Part shown: piece after piece, positions 1 to 10,600 of the stretch
Numbering within the stretch: the stretch's first letter is position 1
Layout: each line of letters starts with the position of its first letter
Program-made: the position numbers and the translations under genes
Notes under the pieces: generated by a model
What the model was told of the DNA's origin: nothing
Database searches by the model: none
The model's input: only the letters and a program-made list of their open reading frames with translations
Assembly (NCBI GenBank): GCA_009667805.1
Contig: CM019065.1
Location: 150,262,101 to 150,326,100, forward strand
DNA: 64,000 nucleotides
Direction of reading: 5' to 3'
From: Leptobrachium leishanense
Taxonomy: Eukaryota > Chordata > Amphibia > Anura > Megophryidae

Positions 1-672
1 CATTAAAACTCAATTGCCACAACTCCGACCATTTTTTTAGTTTACCTAAATCATTTGTCATTTGGCTGATCCCTCCAGGAACGTCAACCCTGTTGCAAAT
101 CTTTGTGTCATCAGCAAAAAGACATACTTTTCCATTAATACCTTCTGCAATATCACTAATAAAAATATTAAAGAGAATGGGTCCAAGTACTGACCCCTGA
201 GGTACCCCACTGGTAACAAGACCTTGTGCCGAATAAACTCCATTTACCACAACCCTCTGTTGTCTGTCACTCAGCCACTGCCTAATCCAGTCAACAATAT
301 TGGAATCTAAACTCAAAGATTGCAATTTATTGATAAGCCTTCTATGCGGAACAGTATCAAAAGCCTTACTGAAATCTAAATAAGCAATGTCTACTGCACC
401 ACCTGTGTCTATTATTTTTGTTACCCAATCAAAAAAATCAATAAGATTAGTTTGGCATGATCTCCCTGAGGTAAACCCATGTTGTTTCTGATCCTGTAAT
501 CTATGTGTTTTTAGATGTTCAACAATCCTTTCCTTTAACATGGTTTCCATTAATTTCCCCACTACTGACGTAAGACTAACTGGCCTATAGTTCCCCGATT
601 CCTCCCTACTACCCTTCTTGTAAATGGGCACAACATTTGCTAATTTCCAGTCTTCTGGGACGACTCCCGTTA
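1..672 (-). mobile_element. CR1-type LINE, reverse transcriptase fragment
   Basis: Read on the minus strand, 672 to 1 is one open frame of about 220 codons without a stop. It carries the order of a CR1 non-LTR reverse transcriptase: an NYRPVSLTS block near 580, a YLDFSKAFDTVPH block (catalytic Asp) near 370, a [11 protein letters not shown] block near 200 and FADDTK with the catalytic Asp pair near 110. No frameshift is visible, so this copy is fairly young. The frame continues past the left edge, so the 3' end is not seen. It is cut off upstream at about 672, where unrelated sequence begins, so it looks 5' truncated. The clade call (CR1) rests on recognising these blocks, not on a tree. Confidence 0.85.
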
Positions 673-1011
673 GCAAGGATGGCACAGCGCAAAACCCAGG
701 CCTGTGCATGACAGTGTCCCTTTTAGGGCTGTGACTCTCCACAAGGGTAAGCAACAATCTGCCATGCACTTTTAGCTGTTACGCACCACCTCACATTTGG
801 AAGAGTAATCGAACGCGATGGAAAAGTTTAACTTCCAATCAAAGCTGCATATAAATCTGCGTGAAAGAAGCGCTGATCAACCGAGCAGATTGTGGAAAAT
901 TCAATTAACGTCACCTCCCCATTAGATCTGGGAAGGTCTGGAAAAATTGTGGGGGGGGGGGGGGACTGTTTTTTTACAAAGCCATTTTTTTGTGTTATGG
1001 ATTTTTTTTTT

Positions 1012-1073
1012 TTAAAGTGTGTGTGTGTGATCTGGTCTTTTACAATGATATATATATATATATATATATATAT
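1012..1073. repeat. Microsatellites (GT)n and (TA)n
   Basis: A short GT run near 1017-1028 is followed by about 12 TA dinucleotides (1049-1073). A poly-G tract of 14 lies just upstream (951-964), followed by poly-T. Simple-sequence DNA with no coding signal. Confidence 0.9.
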
Positions 1074-1160
1074 GTATTTTTTAATATCATATAGCATTAG
1101 GACCTTAATGAAAGACTTCTTTGAGTTGAAGACGAGCAAATCCAGGAATACAATTCCAGT

Positions 1161-1575
1161 AAGGCTGGGGTCAGACGAACGCAGTGTGAATGTGCATGCA
1201 GCCGCACTTTATGACAGCCGTAGTAGTAGCAAATGACGGGCAATATACTAAGTATGGCCGCATGAAAGTGCGGGTGCGCAACGCAAGTGGCAAACGCATT
1301 TTTTCGAGAACGTGATACCGCTAGTACTGATGTACAGAATGCGCTGCGTCCGCTAGCGGCATGTGTGCAGAATTGGGAGACGTCAGATGCTGCTAATGTC
1401 CGGCCTACATAACGTCCAGACGCAAAAAGGGTTTTATTGATGATCTGTACAAAATCACAGACGAAAATGCGCATTGTATGACCACTATCACGTATTCTGT
1501 GAAAAAATACATCCATTCGTTCGAATGCACTTTTTCACGGACGACGTGAAAAATGCGTTCGTCTGACCCTAGCTT
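1161..1575. mobile_element. MITE of the GGCTAGGGTCAGAC family
   Basis: A CpG-rich non-coding element of about 415 bp with inverted ends: AGGCTGGGGTCAGACGAACG at the left and the complementary CGTTCGTCTGACCCTAGCTT at the right. Its interior matches the other members in this window (for example 43206-43626 and 61096-61522), including ACGTCCAGACGCAAAAAG and TGTACAAAATCAC. No transposase is present, so it must have been moved in trans. The flanks are A/T-rich and the target duplication is ambiguous. Confidence 0.8.
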
Positions 1576-2172
1576 CACACGTCTTGATGCAATACTCCAA
1601 CAAAAATATACATTTCAGCCTCCAGGGGGCGCTGCAGGGAAAAGGCTTCAGTTTAGCTTGATTAGGAGTTCCATTTTTGTACCTCCTATAGTGGTTGTTA
1701 ATTTTCAATTAAGGCTTGAGAAGACAAACTAAAATTAAATTTGTCCCTATTTGATCCCCTGTTAATGTTCTCTCCAGTACTGTCTGTGATTCTGCAAAAC
1801 CTATCCCTCCTGCAACAAGGTGACAGGGTCTCTGCACAACGCGACCTCTGACACCTCTTGCATCTCGTTTCCTGCAGATTCTGCATCTTCTGCTGCGAAA
1901 GAATCTGCTTTGTTTGTTTCTTCATTTGGTTTGAATATTATCAAACTAAACTGTGAAAGGGGAGAAACGCTTGTTTCAATCCGTGCAAACCTTACGTTTT
2001 TAGAAGTCAATGAGGAAAATTACAAATATGGAGAGGGAAAAAGAAACAGAAAATGATAGATCAGAAAATGAGATTAAATTGCATGTATTGTATATGTTGT
2101 GTCTGTTTCCTTTTCTCATATTTTTTTTTTTTTTTTAAAGCACCACTCGAAAGTTAAACCTCAACATGGAGC
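1576..2172. other. Unassigned intergenic sequence
   Basis: Nothing codes here. Small open frames on both strands overlap each other and have no recognisable domains. A poly-T tract lies at about 2120-2138, just before the TTAA element. Confidence 0.5.
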
Positions 2173-3399
2173 TTAACCACTTCGATGCGGAGGACGCGCT
2201 CAGCGCGTCCTCCGCATGGCTGCTGGTGTGCTGAGGACGCGCTGAGCGCGTCCTCACTTTGGGGTCAGCGTTCGGCCGAGTTCCGGCCGATCGCTGCCCC
2301 CCCCCCCAGGTGCGGGCTGACATCCTCGATGTCAGCCCAGCATCCGGAACCGCCGCCGGTGAAATTTGGTGTCATCGCGGCAGCGCGATGACACCTAATT
2401 CAGGCGCACCCCCCGCATGTGCGGAGGAGGCGCCTGAAAGGGAGGGGGCGAGGTCCTTCGGACCTCTCTCCCTCCCGATCGGCGGCGTTGCGGGGGTTAA
2501 CCCAGGCACCATTTGGAAGGGCACAGCCTGCCCTTCCAAATGGTGCCTGGCATTAACCCCTGGGGAGCTGGATCGCGAATCGGCGCTGAAAAGCGCCGGT
2601 TCGTGATCCTTTCCCAGAGCTGGCCGACATCTTGGATGTCGGCCAAGCCTCCGGGAACTCCCCCTGAGGACTGGCGTCATCGTGCATAGCACGATGACGC
2701 CAGTCCTAGAGTTAACCCCTAACTGCCACCAACGGTGGCGATTGGGAGTTCATTGGAACTCCCTATCTCCACCGTTGGTGGCAGTTAGGGGTTAAAGTTT
2801 GGTATGGTTGGATCGGCCAGAGCATGGCCGTTCCAACGATACCAAACACTACTTTGAAAAAAGTTTTTTTTTTTTTTTTAAAAAAAAATTAAATAAAAAA
2901 ATATATTTTAAAAAAAAAATTATATTTTTTTCTTTGGTTTGTTAATGCAGCAATATTGTTCCCATTTCAATTATAATGTGAACAATGATGCTGCACTAAC
3001 GATTTTTGGATGCGGTGCGTTTGTTAAAAATCGTGTAATTTTCCCCAAAAAAAAATGTAACGAGACCCCATCTCTAATTTTTTTAACAAGCGCACCCCAT
3101 ACAAAATATAACCGCAATTGCTCGCATGTTAAAATGTGAAAAAAAAAATTACACGATGTAAATTATTGAAAATACATATTTTATTGCATTTTTTGTTATA
3201 ATATACAGACATGACATAACGTATACATATAATAATGACATATTATTAATCTACCGAGTCTGACGGAAAGAACGATATATAATATGTCTGGGTCATATAC
3301 TAAAATAAGCCTTCAAAACACGTTTAAACATGATGAGCAAAACCGGTAAAAATGACCTCAGCACAGAGGTGTGAAAAGCCTCAGCAGCGAAAGGGTTAA
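2173..3399. mobile_element. TTAA-flanked piggyBac-like non-autonomous element A
   Basis: The segment begins and ends at TTAA (2173-2176 and 3396-3399) with imperfect inverted ends, CCACTTCGATGC and GCAGCGAAAGGG. This suits the piggyBac superfamily, which inserts at TTAA with ends starting CCC. The left 630 bp is a succession of GC-rich palindromes: 2190-2214, 2233-2255, about 2316-2335, 2370-2397, 2496-2560, 2570-2608, 2624-2642, 2673-2701 and 2712-2795. The AT-rich right half holds a conserved hairpin (2946-2998). No transposase frame is present. Elements 12988-14518 and 55409-56585 are relatives. The superfamily call is inferred from TTAA and the end sequence. Confidence 0.7.
2712..2795. 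repeat. 84-bp near-perfect palindrome
   Basis: Two arms of about 40 bp, starting TTAACCCCTAACTGCCACC and ending with its complement, pair with two mismatches around a tiny loop near 2752. It sits inside element A at the place where its relatives (55920-56000 and 14313-14410) carry a longer, looser inverted repeat. It is therefore part of the element rather than a separate insertion. Confidence 0.9.
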
Positions 3400-4660
3400 A
3401 TATTGATGTATCCATATCCTACAGACACAAATAATGCAGTTACTTCCTTTTGCTATTGGTGCTAAGTGGCAAATTTGAGAGAATATATATATTTTTATGT
3501 TGATGTTTTATCGTTGCTCTTTAAGAAACTGAGGGCTGGTTACTTGTTCTCCTAGTTGTTACTTCTTCTCATAGTCATACCATCATATACAGTCCATGCT
3601 TGTTATTCCATTTGAAACAAAAGATAAAATTATAAAAGTCAAATTCAAGTGTGACAAAATTTAATTTTAAATTTGTAAACCTACTCCATGGTGCATATTT
3701 TAAATTTTTCCAATTTTCCCGGGAAAGAAAACGGGGTTTTTCCGTGGCTTCAAAATTCCCAGAAATCTTACATATCTACTCACCGTGATCAGCCTTGCCT
3801 CGCACGCAAGCCACCACACATTTACAAAGAGCTAACAAGTTCTGTAGTGCTGTACAATGGATGAGACAGAATAACAAACATAAGTTAAACCCCTCGACCA
3901 GTAGGAGAGGATCCTACTCAAGAGTTTACAATCTAAGCGCAGTCAGCAATGCACGCAATTGCATGTGGTGTATCAGACTTTGCAGGTATACCTTTTTGCG
4001 TGTTCGGTTGTACCAGAGATATATTCTGTTAAGATTCTTTTAAAAACGTTAATGCATTGTGAAATAGCAGTGTTTTATACCCATGTTTTGTTTAATATTG
4101 TGTAACAGTCTTTTTTCTTGCTAGATCTCAATCCCTGGCCTTAATCTCCCCTCCTCAGGCAGCACAGGCTCTCCTCTCTTGCTTAGAAGCAGTAAGATAA
4201 TGATCACAGCTGAGGTCCAAGGGCCATTGAAGTATATTTAACTCCTTGCAGGCAGGCAGGCAGGCAGAAAATACATAGTATTCAGACTTCATTTATCACG
4301 GCTTATTTTGAAAAGCACTTTGCACACAATTCATGCATGTGTTGCTATAATATAGCAAGCGAATCCTTTAGTGTCGTAGTCCTAGGGACCACGAGAAGCA
4401 GTGAAAGCTAAATGTATTTATAGAAGCATAATTCTAATAAGGTGTAGTTTACCAGGTTTGTACATTTTAAAGCTGTACTCAATCAGTGCAGCTTACAGAA
4501 GTTGTTTATGATTCAGGGAGCTACTTTTTTTTTTAGAAGCCAACTGATGTTTTGTATTTAGAGGGATTTCACATTTTGTGGAGCAGAAGCGGACAAATCC
4601 ATGGACCCACATACTCCTGATCTGTTTAGCTTCACAGGAGTATTTAAAGGGATTTGACTA
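3400..4660. other. Non-coding stretch with a short LINE/SINE-tail fragment
   Basis: No gene is seen. Around 3815-3935 there is a fragment with GTGCTGTACAATGGATGAGA, the kind of sequence found at the 3' ends of L2-related elements. The same type recurs at 20190-20320 and near 59640. A short (GGCA)n run is at 4250-4265. The rest is unassigned. Confidence 0.5.
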
Positions 4661-4661
4661 A

Positions 4662-5542
4662 GGGTCGACAGATTATCGGTACAGCCAATATTCAGGATTT
4701 TTTCAGTTATCGGTATCGGCTGCTACATTGTTATTACTGATGACCAGGGCTTTTTTTCTGCCAGTACTCAGTACCTACTGGCAGGGCAGGTGCTCCTTCT
4801 GATGGGCAGAAGTCTGCAGCCCATCGACATTTCACGGCTCGGCCCGTTCATGGACGTCTCCTGCAGGGAGCGGACATCTTGGATGTCAGCTGCCTGCGGT
4901 ACCCATCCCTGCACACTGAAGTCATTGTGCATGGACTCGATGACCTCAAACGTAACCCCCCCCCCCGCCAGGAATTCCCTGTTTGCGGTATCCCTGGAAA
5001 GGCCAGAGCATGGCCTTCCCAATGATGCCAAGCATGACCAATGTTTATGTAAAAGTAAAGAAAATTTTCTATTCTTTTAATGCACACTATTGTTCACTTT
5101 TCAATTGTAAAGTGAACAATGATGCTGCACTGTGGAGCTCTGTGATACGTTTGTACACACTACACGTAACTGTGGGGTTTTATTGCTGTGGAGCTGTGTA
5201 TGAGCGTATCCCAGAGCTCTACAGCAATAAACCTCACAGTAAAGTGACGTGTGTATTTTTTTTTTCCTTTCCCTCTGGGATATGCTCACATTACTGTGAG
5301 TTACCCGTAACACTGGGCACTGAGATTCTTTAACCCAAAATATGGTTTATCTTTCTAGTAATGACGTTTAGTGTGGTGTTTTTTTTTTTTCACTTTTCTG
5401 TGGTCTGGAAAGCTATTAGTTATTTTGCAAGCACTTTATTTTTCTCGGCTGTAAATTAATGTTTACAATTTTGATGCCAGATTTGTGTAGAAATTGTGAC
5501 TCTTCAAAAATTTCAATGTAAAAGGTATCGGCACCGGATATC
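4662..5542. mobile_element. hAT-like composite repeat carrying TTAA-element pieces
   Basis: The left edge has GGTCGACAGATTATCGGTA and the right edge TATCGGCACCGGATA, reminiscent of hAT elements with TATCGG-rich ends. Inside, 4788-5130 resembles the TTAA-element family: GGCCAGAGCATGGCC and a hairpin at 5088-5129. The part at 5155-5240 resembles the 57-bp satellite at 39000-39540 (GGGTTTTATTGCTGTGGAG). No target duplication was resolved. It is likely a composite of old insertions. Confidence 0.45.
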
Positions 5543-5768
5543 TATAAATCCACAGAAGCGTGCAACATAGATATCTCCAACGGAAAGTTTATTGAAAAAA
5601 CGAATAATTCAGCAGGTAAAAATGTGACGTTTCGGTCCTACAAGACCTTAATCATGCATGATTAAGGGCTTGTAGGACCGAAACATTGCATTTTTACCTG
5701 CTGTATTATTCGTTTTTTCAATAAACTTTCTATTGGAGATATCGGTGTGGCACGCTTCTGTGGATTTA
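5543..5768. repeat. 226-bp palindrome
   Basis: Two arms of about 105 bp read as reverse complements around a centre near 5655 (ATCATGCATGAT). The outer ends are ATAAATCCACAGAAGCG and CGCTTCTGTGGATTTAT. There are only a few mismatches. The only open frame, a 121-residue minus-strand frame covering 5662-6027, mostly continues past the palindrome and has no recognisable domain. It is probably a miniature fold-back element. Confidence 0.85.
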
Positions 5769-6401
5769 TGGATGTTCTTTGAGGTTTGGGCAGACCTCGC
5801 TGACTTTTGCACCAGGACTTCTCCACTAGCCTGACAGAGCGCTCACTGGGAAGGCACATCACGCTTTCTATGTTATCAGTACTGGAAAAATGATATCTGT
5901 CCTTAGATTTGACCTTGAAATGTGGTGTAGCTTCCAGATACTTTTTTACATGGCTATTCACTAATCCCATAGTTTCTGTTGTTGCAGCGATGATAAACTT
6001 CAGATATCTAGAGGCAAGTTCAAACAAACAGTGGCAGGGGAAGATTCATTGAAGCCGCTTCTGACACTTTTTTGAATTCCCCCTTTGCGAAACACTAAAA
6101 CTTGTTATTGTTGCAATATCCCGTCCCAGAGGAACCAGTGAAGTTGACATCCTATCTCCGAAAGTGCTCAGACAGCAGTCCTGGGTGGGTGCTTCATGTG
6201 TAGCACCATTCAATAAATTTGTGCGAGCTTCCAGGAATCGATGTGCGTATGGTGTCCTGATCCCGTAACTTAAACGCGAAACTTGTGTAAGTTACACTGG
6301 GTACACGATTTATGACCGTAGCTCCAGGGATGTCCGCATCTTAAAGCCCCGGCGCAGAAGAGGGGGTAGCCCAGCGCCACTGGACAAAAGGTAAGTATTT
6401 T

Positions 6402-6905
6402 AAAGCAACACTCTACAGATCCTGACCACATTAGTGTGTTTAAAGTGATCAGGATGTGAGGAGTCCACCCCCCCCCCCCCCGCTGAATCTAGAGAAAAGG
6501 CTGGGTGGAGTTTCCCACACAGTGTCACTGGCAGCCAAGATTGAGTTTTTTGGCTGCTGGTCACCAGATCGGTCACTAGTGACATCAGCACTCAGAGCGT
6601 CCTGACATCACCCTCTGAGACCGCCCGCAGTAGCAAACAGTCTGAGGCAGCCGATGGATTCAATCATTCTGCACAAGGTGCTGCTGAACGTACATAAAGT
6701 GTACAAATCTATAGTGGTGTGCAATTTGCTCTCCTACGCAACTTGTGTTAATTAGGAACTGCAAATTGCGTAAAAGTACTTAAGAGATATCTAGGTGGGG
6801 GGTGTCCCCCAGCAGAAGAGGAGCAGCAGCAGCAGCTCATGGTGAGGACAAAAGGTGAATAAAATCTGCTAAAATAATAATTCTATTAGAGTATCCCTTT
6901 TAACC
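6402..6905. mobile_element. MITE, ACTCTACAGATCCTGACCAC family
   Basis: The left end, AAAGCAACACTCTACAGATC, is complementary in style to the right end, TATTAGAGTATCCCTTTT. Relatives are at 47788-48372 and 63281-63915 (same order: TGACCA block, GGATGTGAGGAGTG, CACCCAGC block, GGTCACTAGTGACATCA). A 16-C run lies at 6466-6481. No coding capacity. The CTC ATG GTGAGG sequence at 6836-6847 falls inside this repeat. Confidence 0.65.
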
Positions 6906-7790
6906 TAATTAAGAGATACTATAAAAAAATAATGGTGCAGATGCCGTCTGCAGCATCTGTACAAATATTGAGGAAAAGGGGTGTATTTTAGGGTAGATTT
7001 CAGGTGGAGTCTATTGAAAGCACTGGGTTTATTACCTACTCACAGTTCTGTCTGTAAACATTTACAGTGTGCCTTCCCGCAGTTTTAAAAGTTGGTTATC
7101 GCAAAATATCTTCACATTCTCAAACCCTTAAATGCTTGCTTAATGGCTTCCTTTTTTTGTAATCACCTCTTGCAGTTCATACTTCCTTTTGAACGAAATG
7201 TGTCAACACGATTGTCACATTAACGTAAAAGGGGCCTGCTTCAATTATCGTATAGTTGCCGCCTTTTATGAGTTGTTTTTTTTGGCCACGGAATAAAAAC
7301 TTGTAAAAAGATCAAGCTCTGTCTTTAGTCCTCCATTTTTTTTTCTTCTACCCACAAGTGAGTTTTCCTGATGATATAGAAAACATGGCTGAGCCAGTGA
7401 AAGGAACGCAACACTAGTTCTATCCATTGGTTTGGCATTGGTAAGACAAGAGCTGCAGTGGTGGTCCAGGAAAACTAGGGTTAGATCGTGGTGTAAATTA
7501 TTGGCTTTGGCAAGTTTACCAGGACTCGGGATAGGTTTACACCAGCCATGAAATCTAGTCCTACCTGCCCATGGTCTCCTTCTGGCCCACAAAATACAAA
7601 GCACTCCTTCATCCATATATACTTTAGCTGCTCTGCCTGACAGTTAATCTCATTCTACGCCTATCCCCTCTGAATAACCTTGAGCACCCCATGCCCTAAC
7701 TCAGTCTCGTTCTATGCGCTCATCTAATTTTACAGGTTGTTTGGCATATTCATCCCATATCCATGATAGCTTATTTTTAATTTTTTTTGA
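6906..7790. other. Unassigned sequence, likely upstream region or intron 1 of VAMP8
   Basis: No recognisable repeat or coding region. The longest frame, a 116-residue minus-strand frame at 7266-7616, has no known domain and no partner features. It lies upstream of VAMP8 exon 2, so it could be intron 1 or promoter-proximal DNA. Confidence 0.4.
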
Positions 7791-7791
7791 G

Positions 7792-7992
7792 AAAGGATTT
7801 TACGAGGAAGGATACATTGAGATTTCTCTCGTTTTCAAGTATGTCCTGGGTGGCGAGTATGTACCTTTTAGGTGTCTTGCCCAAGGACACTTACTGGAGA
7901 GGTGCTGCTCTTGCTGGGATTCAAACCTGTGTCTCCAGTCTCTCTCCAGATAGAGCTGTGATGTTACCTCTACTTCACCCAGCCGCTACTGG
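7792..7992 (-). mobile_element. tRNA-derived SINE, near full length
   Basis: On the minus strand the element begins GGCTGGGTGAAGTAGAGG (A-box-like) and has the B-box-like GGTTTGAATCC about 50 bp later. It then has a body with AAGTGTCCTTGGGCAAGAC and ends with a tail containing CTCAATGTATCCTTCC. A second near-complete copy is at 53207-53400. Short tail-only copies occur at 12577-12636, 14694-14750, 25468-25530, 37473-37533 and 45617-45690. The promoter boxes are judged by eye; a pol III origin is inferred. Confidence 0.7.
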
Positions 7993-8171
7993 CCTAGATC
8001 AGTTTGGAAGGTGTTGATTCCTATTTTATTTAATAATTTTTTGTGGACCTGCATTTCTTATGTGGCGAATAAATAATACTGCATACTGTATGCACTTTGT
8101 GGAGACTGTAGTGCATTTTTTTAGGTCAGATTTTTGACTCCTGCTGATCGCGCATCTTCTTGTACCATCAG

Positions 8172-8336
8172 GAAATAGGTGAGACATCCACTGTGGGTGG
8201 CAGCAACCATGTCCGGGACCTGCAAAGTGAGGTGGAAGGTGTAAAGAATATAATGTCCCAAAATGTGGATCGCATTTTGGCTCGTGGAGAAAACCTTGAC
8301 CAACTGAGAAACAAGACAGAGGACCTGGAAGCCAGT
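8172..8336 (+). CDS. vamp8: VAMP8 exon 2 (N-terminal half of the R-SNARE motif)
   Basis: VAMP8 (endobrevin) is a vesicle R-SNARE. It pairs with Q-SNAREs to drive late-endosome, autophagosome-lysosome and regulated secretory fusion. The exon starts after a CAG acceptor (8169-8171) and ends AGT before GTGAGT (8337), giving 55 codons in phase 0. The translation contains [27 protein letters not shown] and [11 protein letters not shown], nearly identical to mammalian VAMP8. The zero-layer Arg is encoded at 8283-8285. The only upstream candidate for the initiator Met lies in a repeat, so the start exon is unresolved. Adding one Met to exons 2 and 3 gives about 103 residues, against 100 in human. 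Confidence 0.96.
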
Positions 8337-8360
8337 GTGAGTGTACTCCTCCTAAATTAA

Positions 8361-8605
8361 AAGGGACACTGCTACCAATTTTTTTTATTTTGCTGATAAT
8401 CTTACATGTACTTTATTTTTCTCATGTGTCACGGTGTGCATCCATTTTGTGATCTTTTGTGTTGTAAACTGTCCCCCCCCCCCTAGTATCTTTAAATCAC
8501 ATACTCTGCACTCTGTGGCAATTGCAATAGAATGGGCTTGAAGGGTCAGAAGTCTATAAAAATGACTCTTTGCATACATCCCACGCAATGCTAATAACCT
8601 CATCG
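8361..8605 (+). mobile_element. MITE just downstream of the VAMP8 exon 2 donor
   Basis: It starts AAAGGGACACTGCTACC only 24 bp after the splice donor. The interior (CTTACATGTACTTTATTTTTC, CATTTTGTGATCTTTTGTG, a C-run at 8473-8484) is the reverse complement of the copy at 52590-52833, which ends AAGTGTCCCCTTTAAG. It is non-coding. Intron retention would run into a stop at 8358-8360, just before the element. Confidence 0.6.
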
Positions 8606-8997
8606 GGGGTATATTAGAAGGCTTTTAAGCTCCAGGTTATAGATCATTCAGCAGCCATCTGTCTCTTATCTTGTGTAGCATACACAATACAAGGCTGCAT
8701 GGAGTCTTCTCTTAAAATTCCATCTTGAATACTTTAGAAGCTATACTACGGCTGTAAAGTAAAAGTTTTTCAAAGATTTTGGTAGATGTTGCATCATGAA
8801 AAAAGTCCAATATGGAAACAGATAAAAATTAAATTCCGTTTTTAAATGCAATTACTTCAAACAACAAAAGAGCTGTGTTTTTATGTTTAGTTACAGCTTA
8901 TGTTAGTGCTAGTGTTTCCTTTTTAAGCTTTCTGAACTTTCAATGTGTGTTTTTTTTTTTTTTTTTTCTTCTATCCTGTCGCACCTACTTCCATATA

Positions 8998-10600
8998 CAG
9001 TTGTGCTCATAAGTTTACATATCCTGGCAGAATTTGGATTTCTTGGCCTATTATTCAGAGAATATGAATAACAAACGTTTCTTTCACTCGTGGCTCGTGT
9101 TTGGCTGAAGCCATTTATTATCAGTCAAGTGCGTTTACTCTTTTTAAATCCTAATAACAGAAACTGCCCAAATGACCCCGATCAAAAGTTTACATAACCC
9201 AGTTCTTATTGATGTTAAAGGGGGCAATACACCGTATGACAGCTTGAAGTCTTTTGTGGCATTTGTGGATGAGGCGCTTTTATCTGCTCAGATGGTAAAG
9301 CTGCCCGTTCTTCTTGGCAAAAAGCCTCCAGTTCCTGTAAATTCTTGGGCTGTCTTGCATGAACTGCACGTTTGAGATCTCTCCAGAGTGGCTCAAAGAT
9401 ATTGTGGTCAGGAGACTGAGATGTCCACTCCAGAACCTTCACGTTATTCTGCTGCATCCAATGACCGGTCGACTTGACCTTGTGTTTTGGATCATTGTCA
9501 TGTTGGATTGTCAAAGTACGTCCCATGCGCAGCTTCTGGGCTGATTAATGCAAATTTTCCTCCAGTATTTTTTGATAACATACTGCATTCATCCTGCCAT
9601 CAATTTTCACCAAATTTCCTGTGCCTTTTGTAGCTCCCGCATCCCCAAAACATCAGCGATTCACCTCCGTGTTTCACAGTAGGAATGATGTACCTTTTAT
9701 CATAGGCCTTGTTGACTCCTCCAAATGTAGTGTTTATGGTTGTGACCAATGTTCAATTTTTGTCTCCTCACTCCAAATGACTTTGTGCCAGAAGGTTTGA
9801 GGCTTGTCTCTGTACTGTTTGGCGTATTGCAAGCGGGATACTTTGTGGCATTTGCGTAGTAATGGCTTTCTTCTGGCAACTCGACTGTGCAGCCCATCTT
9901 TCTTCAGGTGCCTCCTTATTGTGCATCTTGAAACAGTGACAACACATGTTTTCCGAGAGTCCTGTATTTCACCTGAAGTTATTTGTGAGGTTTTTTTTCT
10001 TTGCATCCCGAACAATTTTCCTGGCAGTTGTGGCTGAATTTTTAGTTGGTCTACCTGACCGTTGTTTAGTTTCAACAGAACCCCTTATTTTCCACTTCTT
10101 AGAGTTTGGCATTCTCAATTCCTTGGATATCTTTTTATATCCCTTTCCTGTTTTATACAGTTCAACTACCTTTTTCCGCAGATCCTTTTGACAATTCTTT
10201 TGCTTTCCCCATGACTCAGAATCCAGAATCGCCAGTGCAGCACTGGAAAGATGCAAGGCTCTGTCAGGAGTCCAGAAACTCACTGACCTTTTATACACAC
10301 GCATTAATTACAAGCAAACAATTCACAGGTGAGGATGGTTACCTTTTAATAGCCATTCAAACTTGTGTGCATGTTTATGAGGCCAAAATCACCAGGGTAT
10401 GTAAACTTTTGATCAGGTTCCTTTTGGGTTAGTTTTGTTATGATTTATAAAGAATAAACACGCTTGATTGCTAATAAATGGCTTCAGCCAAACAGGAACC
10501 CTGAGCGAAAGAGTTTTTTTTGTTTAGAATTCATATTCTCTGAATAATGGCCAAGAAATCATAAATTCGGCCAGGGGAAGGAAACTTATGAGCACAACTG
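8998..10600 (-). mobile_element. Tc1/mariner element 1 in VAMP8 intron 2
   Basis: A 1603-bp element flanked by TA on both sides (8996-8997 and 10601-10602). Ends are CAGTTGTGCTCATAAGTTT and its complement, with long imperfect inverted repeats of about 150 bp, as in IR/DR-type Tc1 elements. The minus strand carries a broken transposase. N-terminal helix-turn-helix pieces lie at about 10250-9970 (KGYKKISKELRM), middle pieces at 10075-9734 and the C-terminal part at 9526-9215 (QHDNDPKH, then EWTSQSPDHN). Frame changes between the pieces show that it is dead. It adds 1.6 kb to the intron without touching the exons. Confidence 0.9.
9215..10230 (-). pseudogene. Tc1 transposase, multiply frameshifted
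   Basis: Fragments of a DDE transposase occur in different minus-strand frames. There is an N-terminal DNA-binding region (VVELYKTGKGYKKISKEL), a middle block ending FWHKVIWSEETK (first catalytic acid region) and a C-terminal block with DNDPKH and PLWRDLKRAVHARQPKN. The expected NPIE motif reads HNIFEPLW, so the third acid region is altered. No single frame covers the roughly 340 codons expected. Confidence 0.85.

Noticed and set aside
6836..6847. CTC ATG GTGAGG as VAMP8 start exon
   Set aside because: It has the right form (Met then donor, phase 0 to exon 2), but it lies inside a MITE whose relatives at 47788-48372 and 63281-63640 have no such gene. Kept only as a weak possibility; the true exon 1 may be outside the window.
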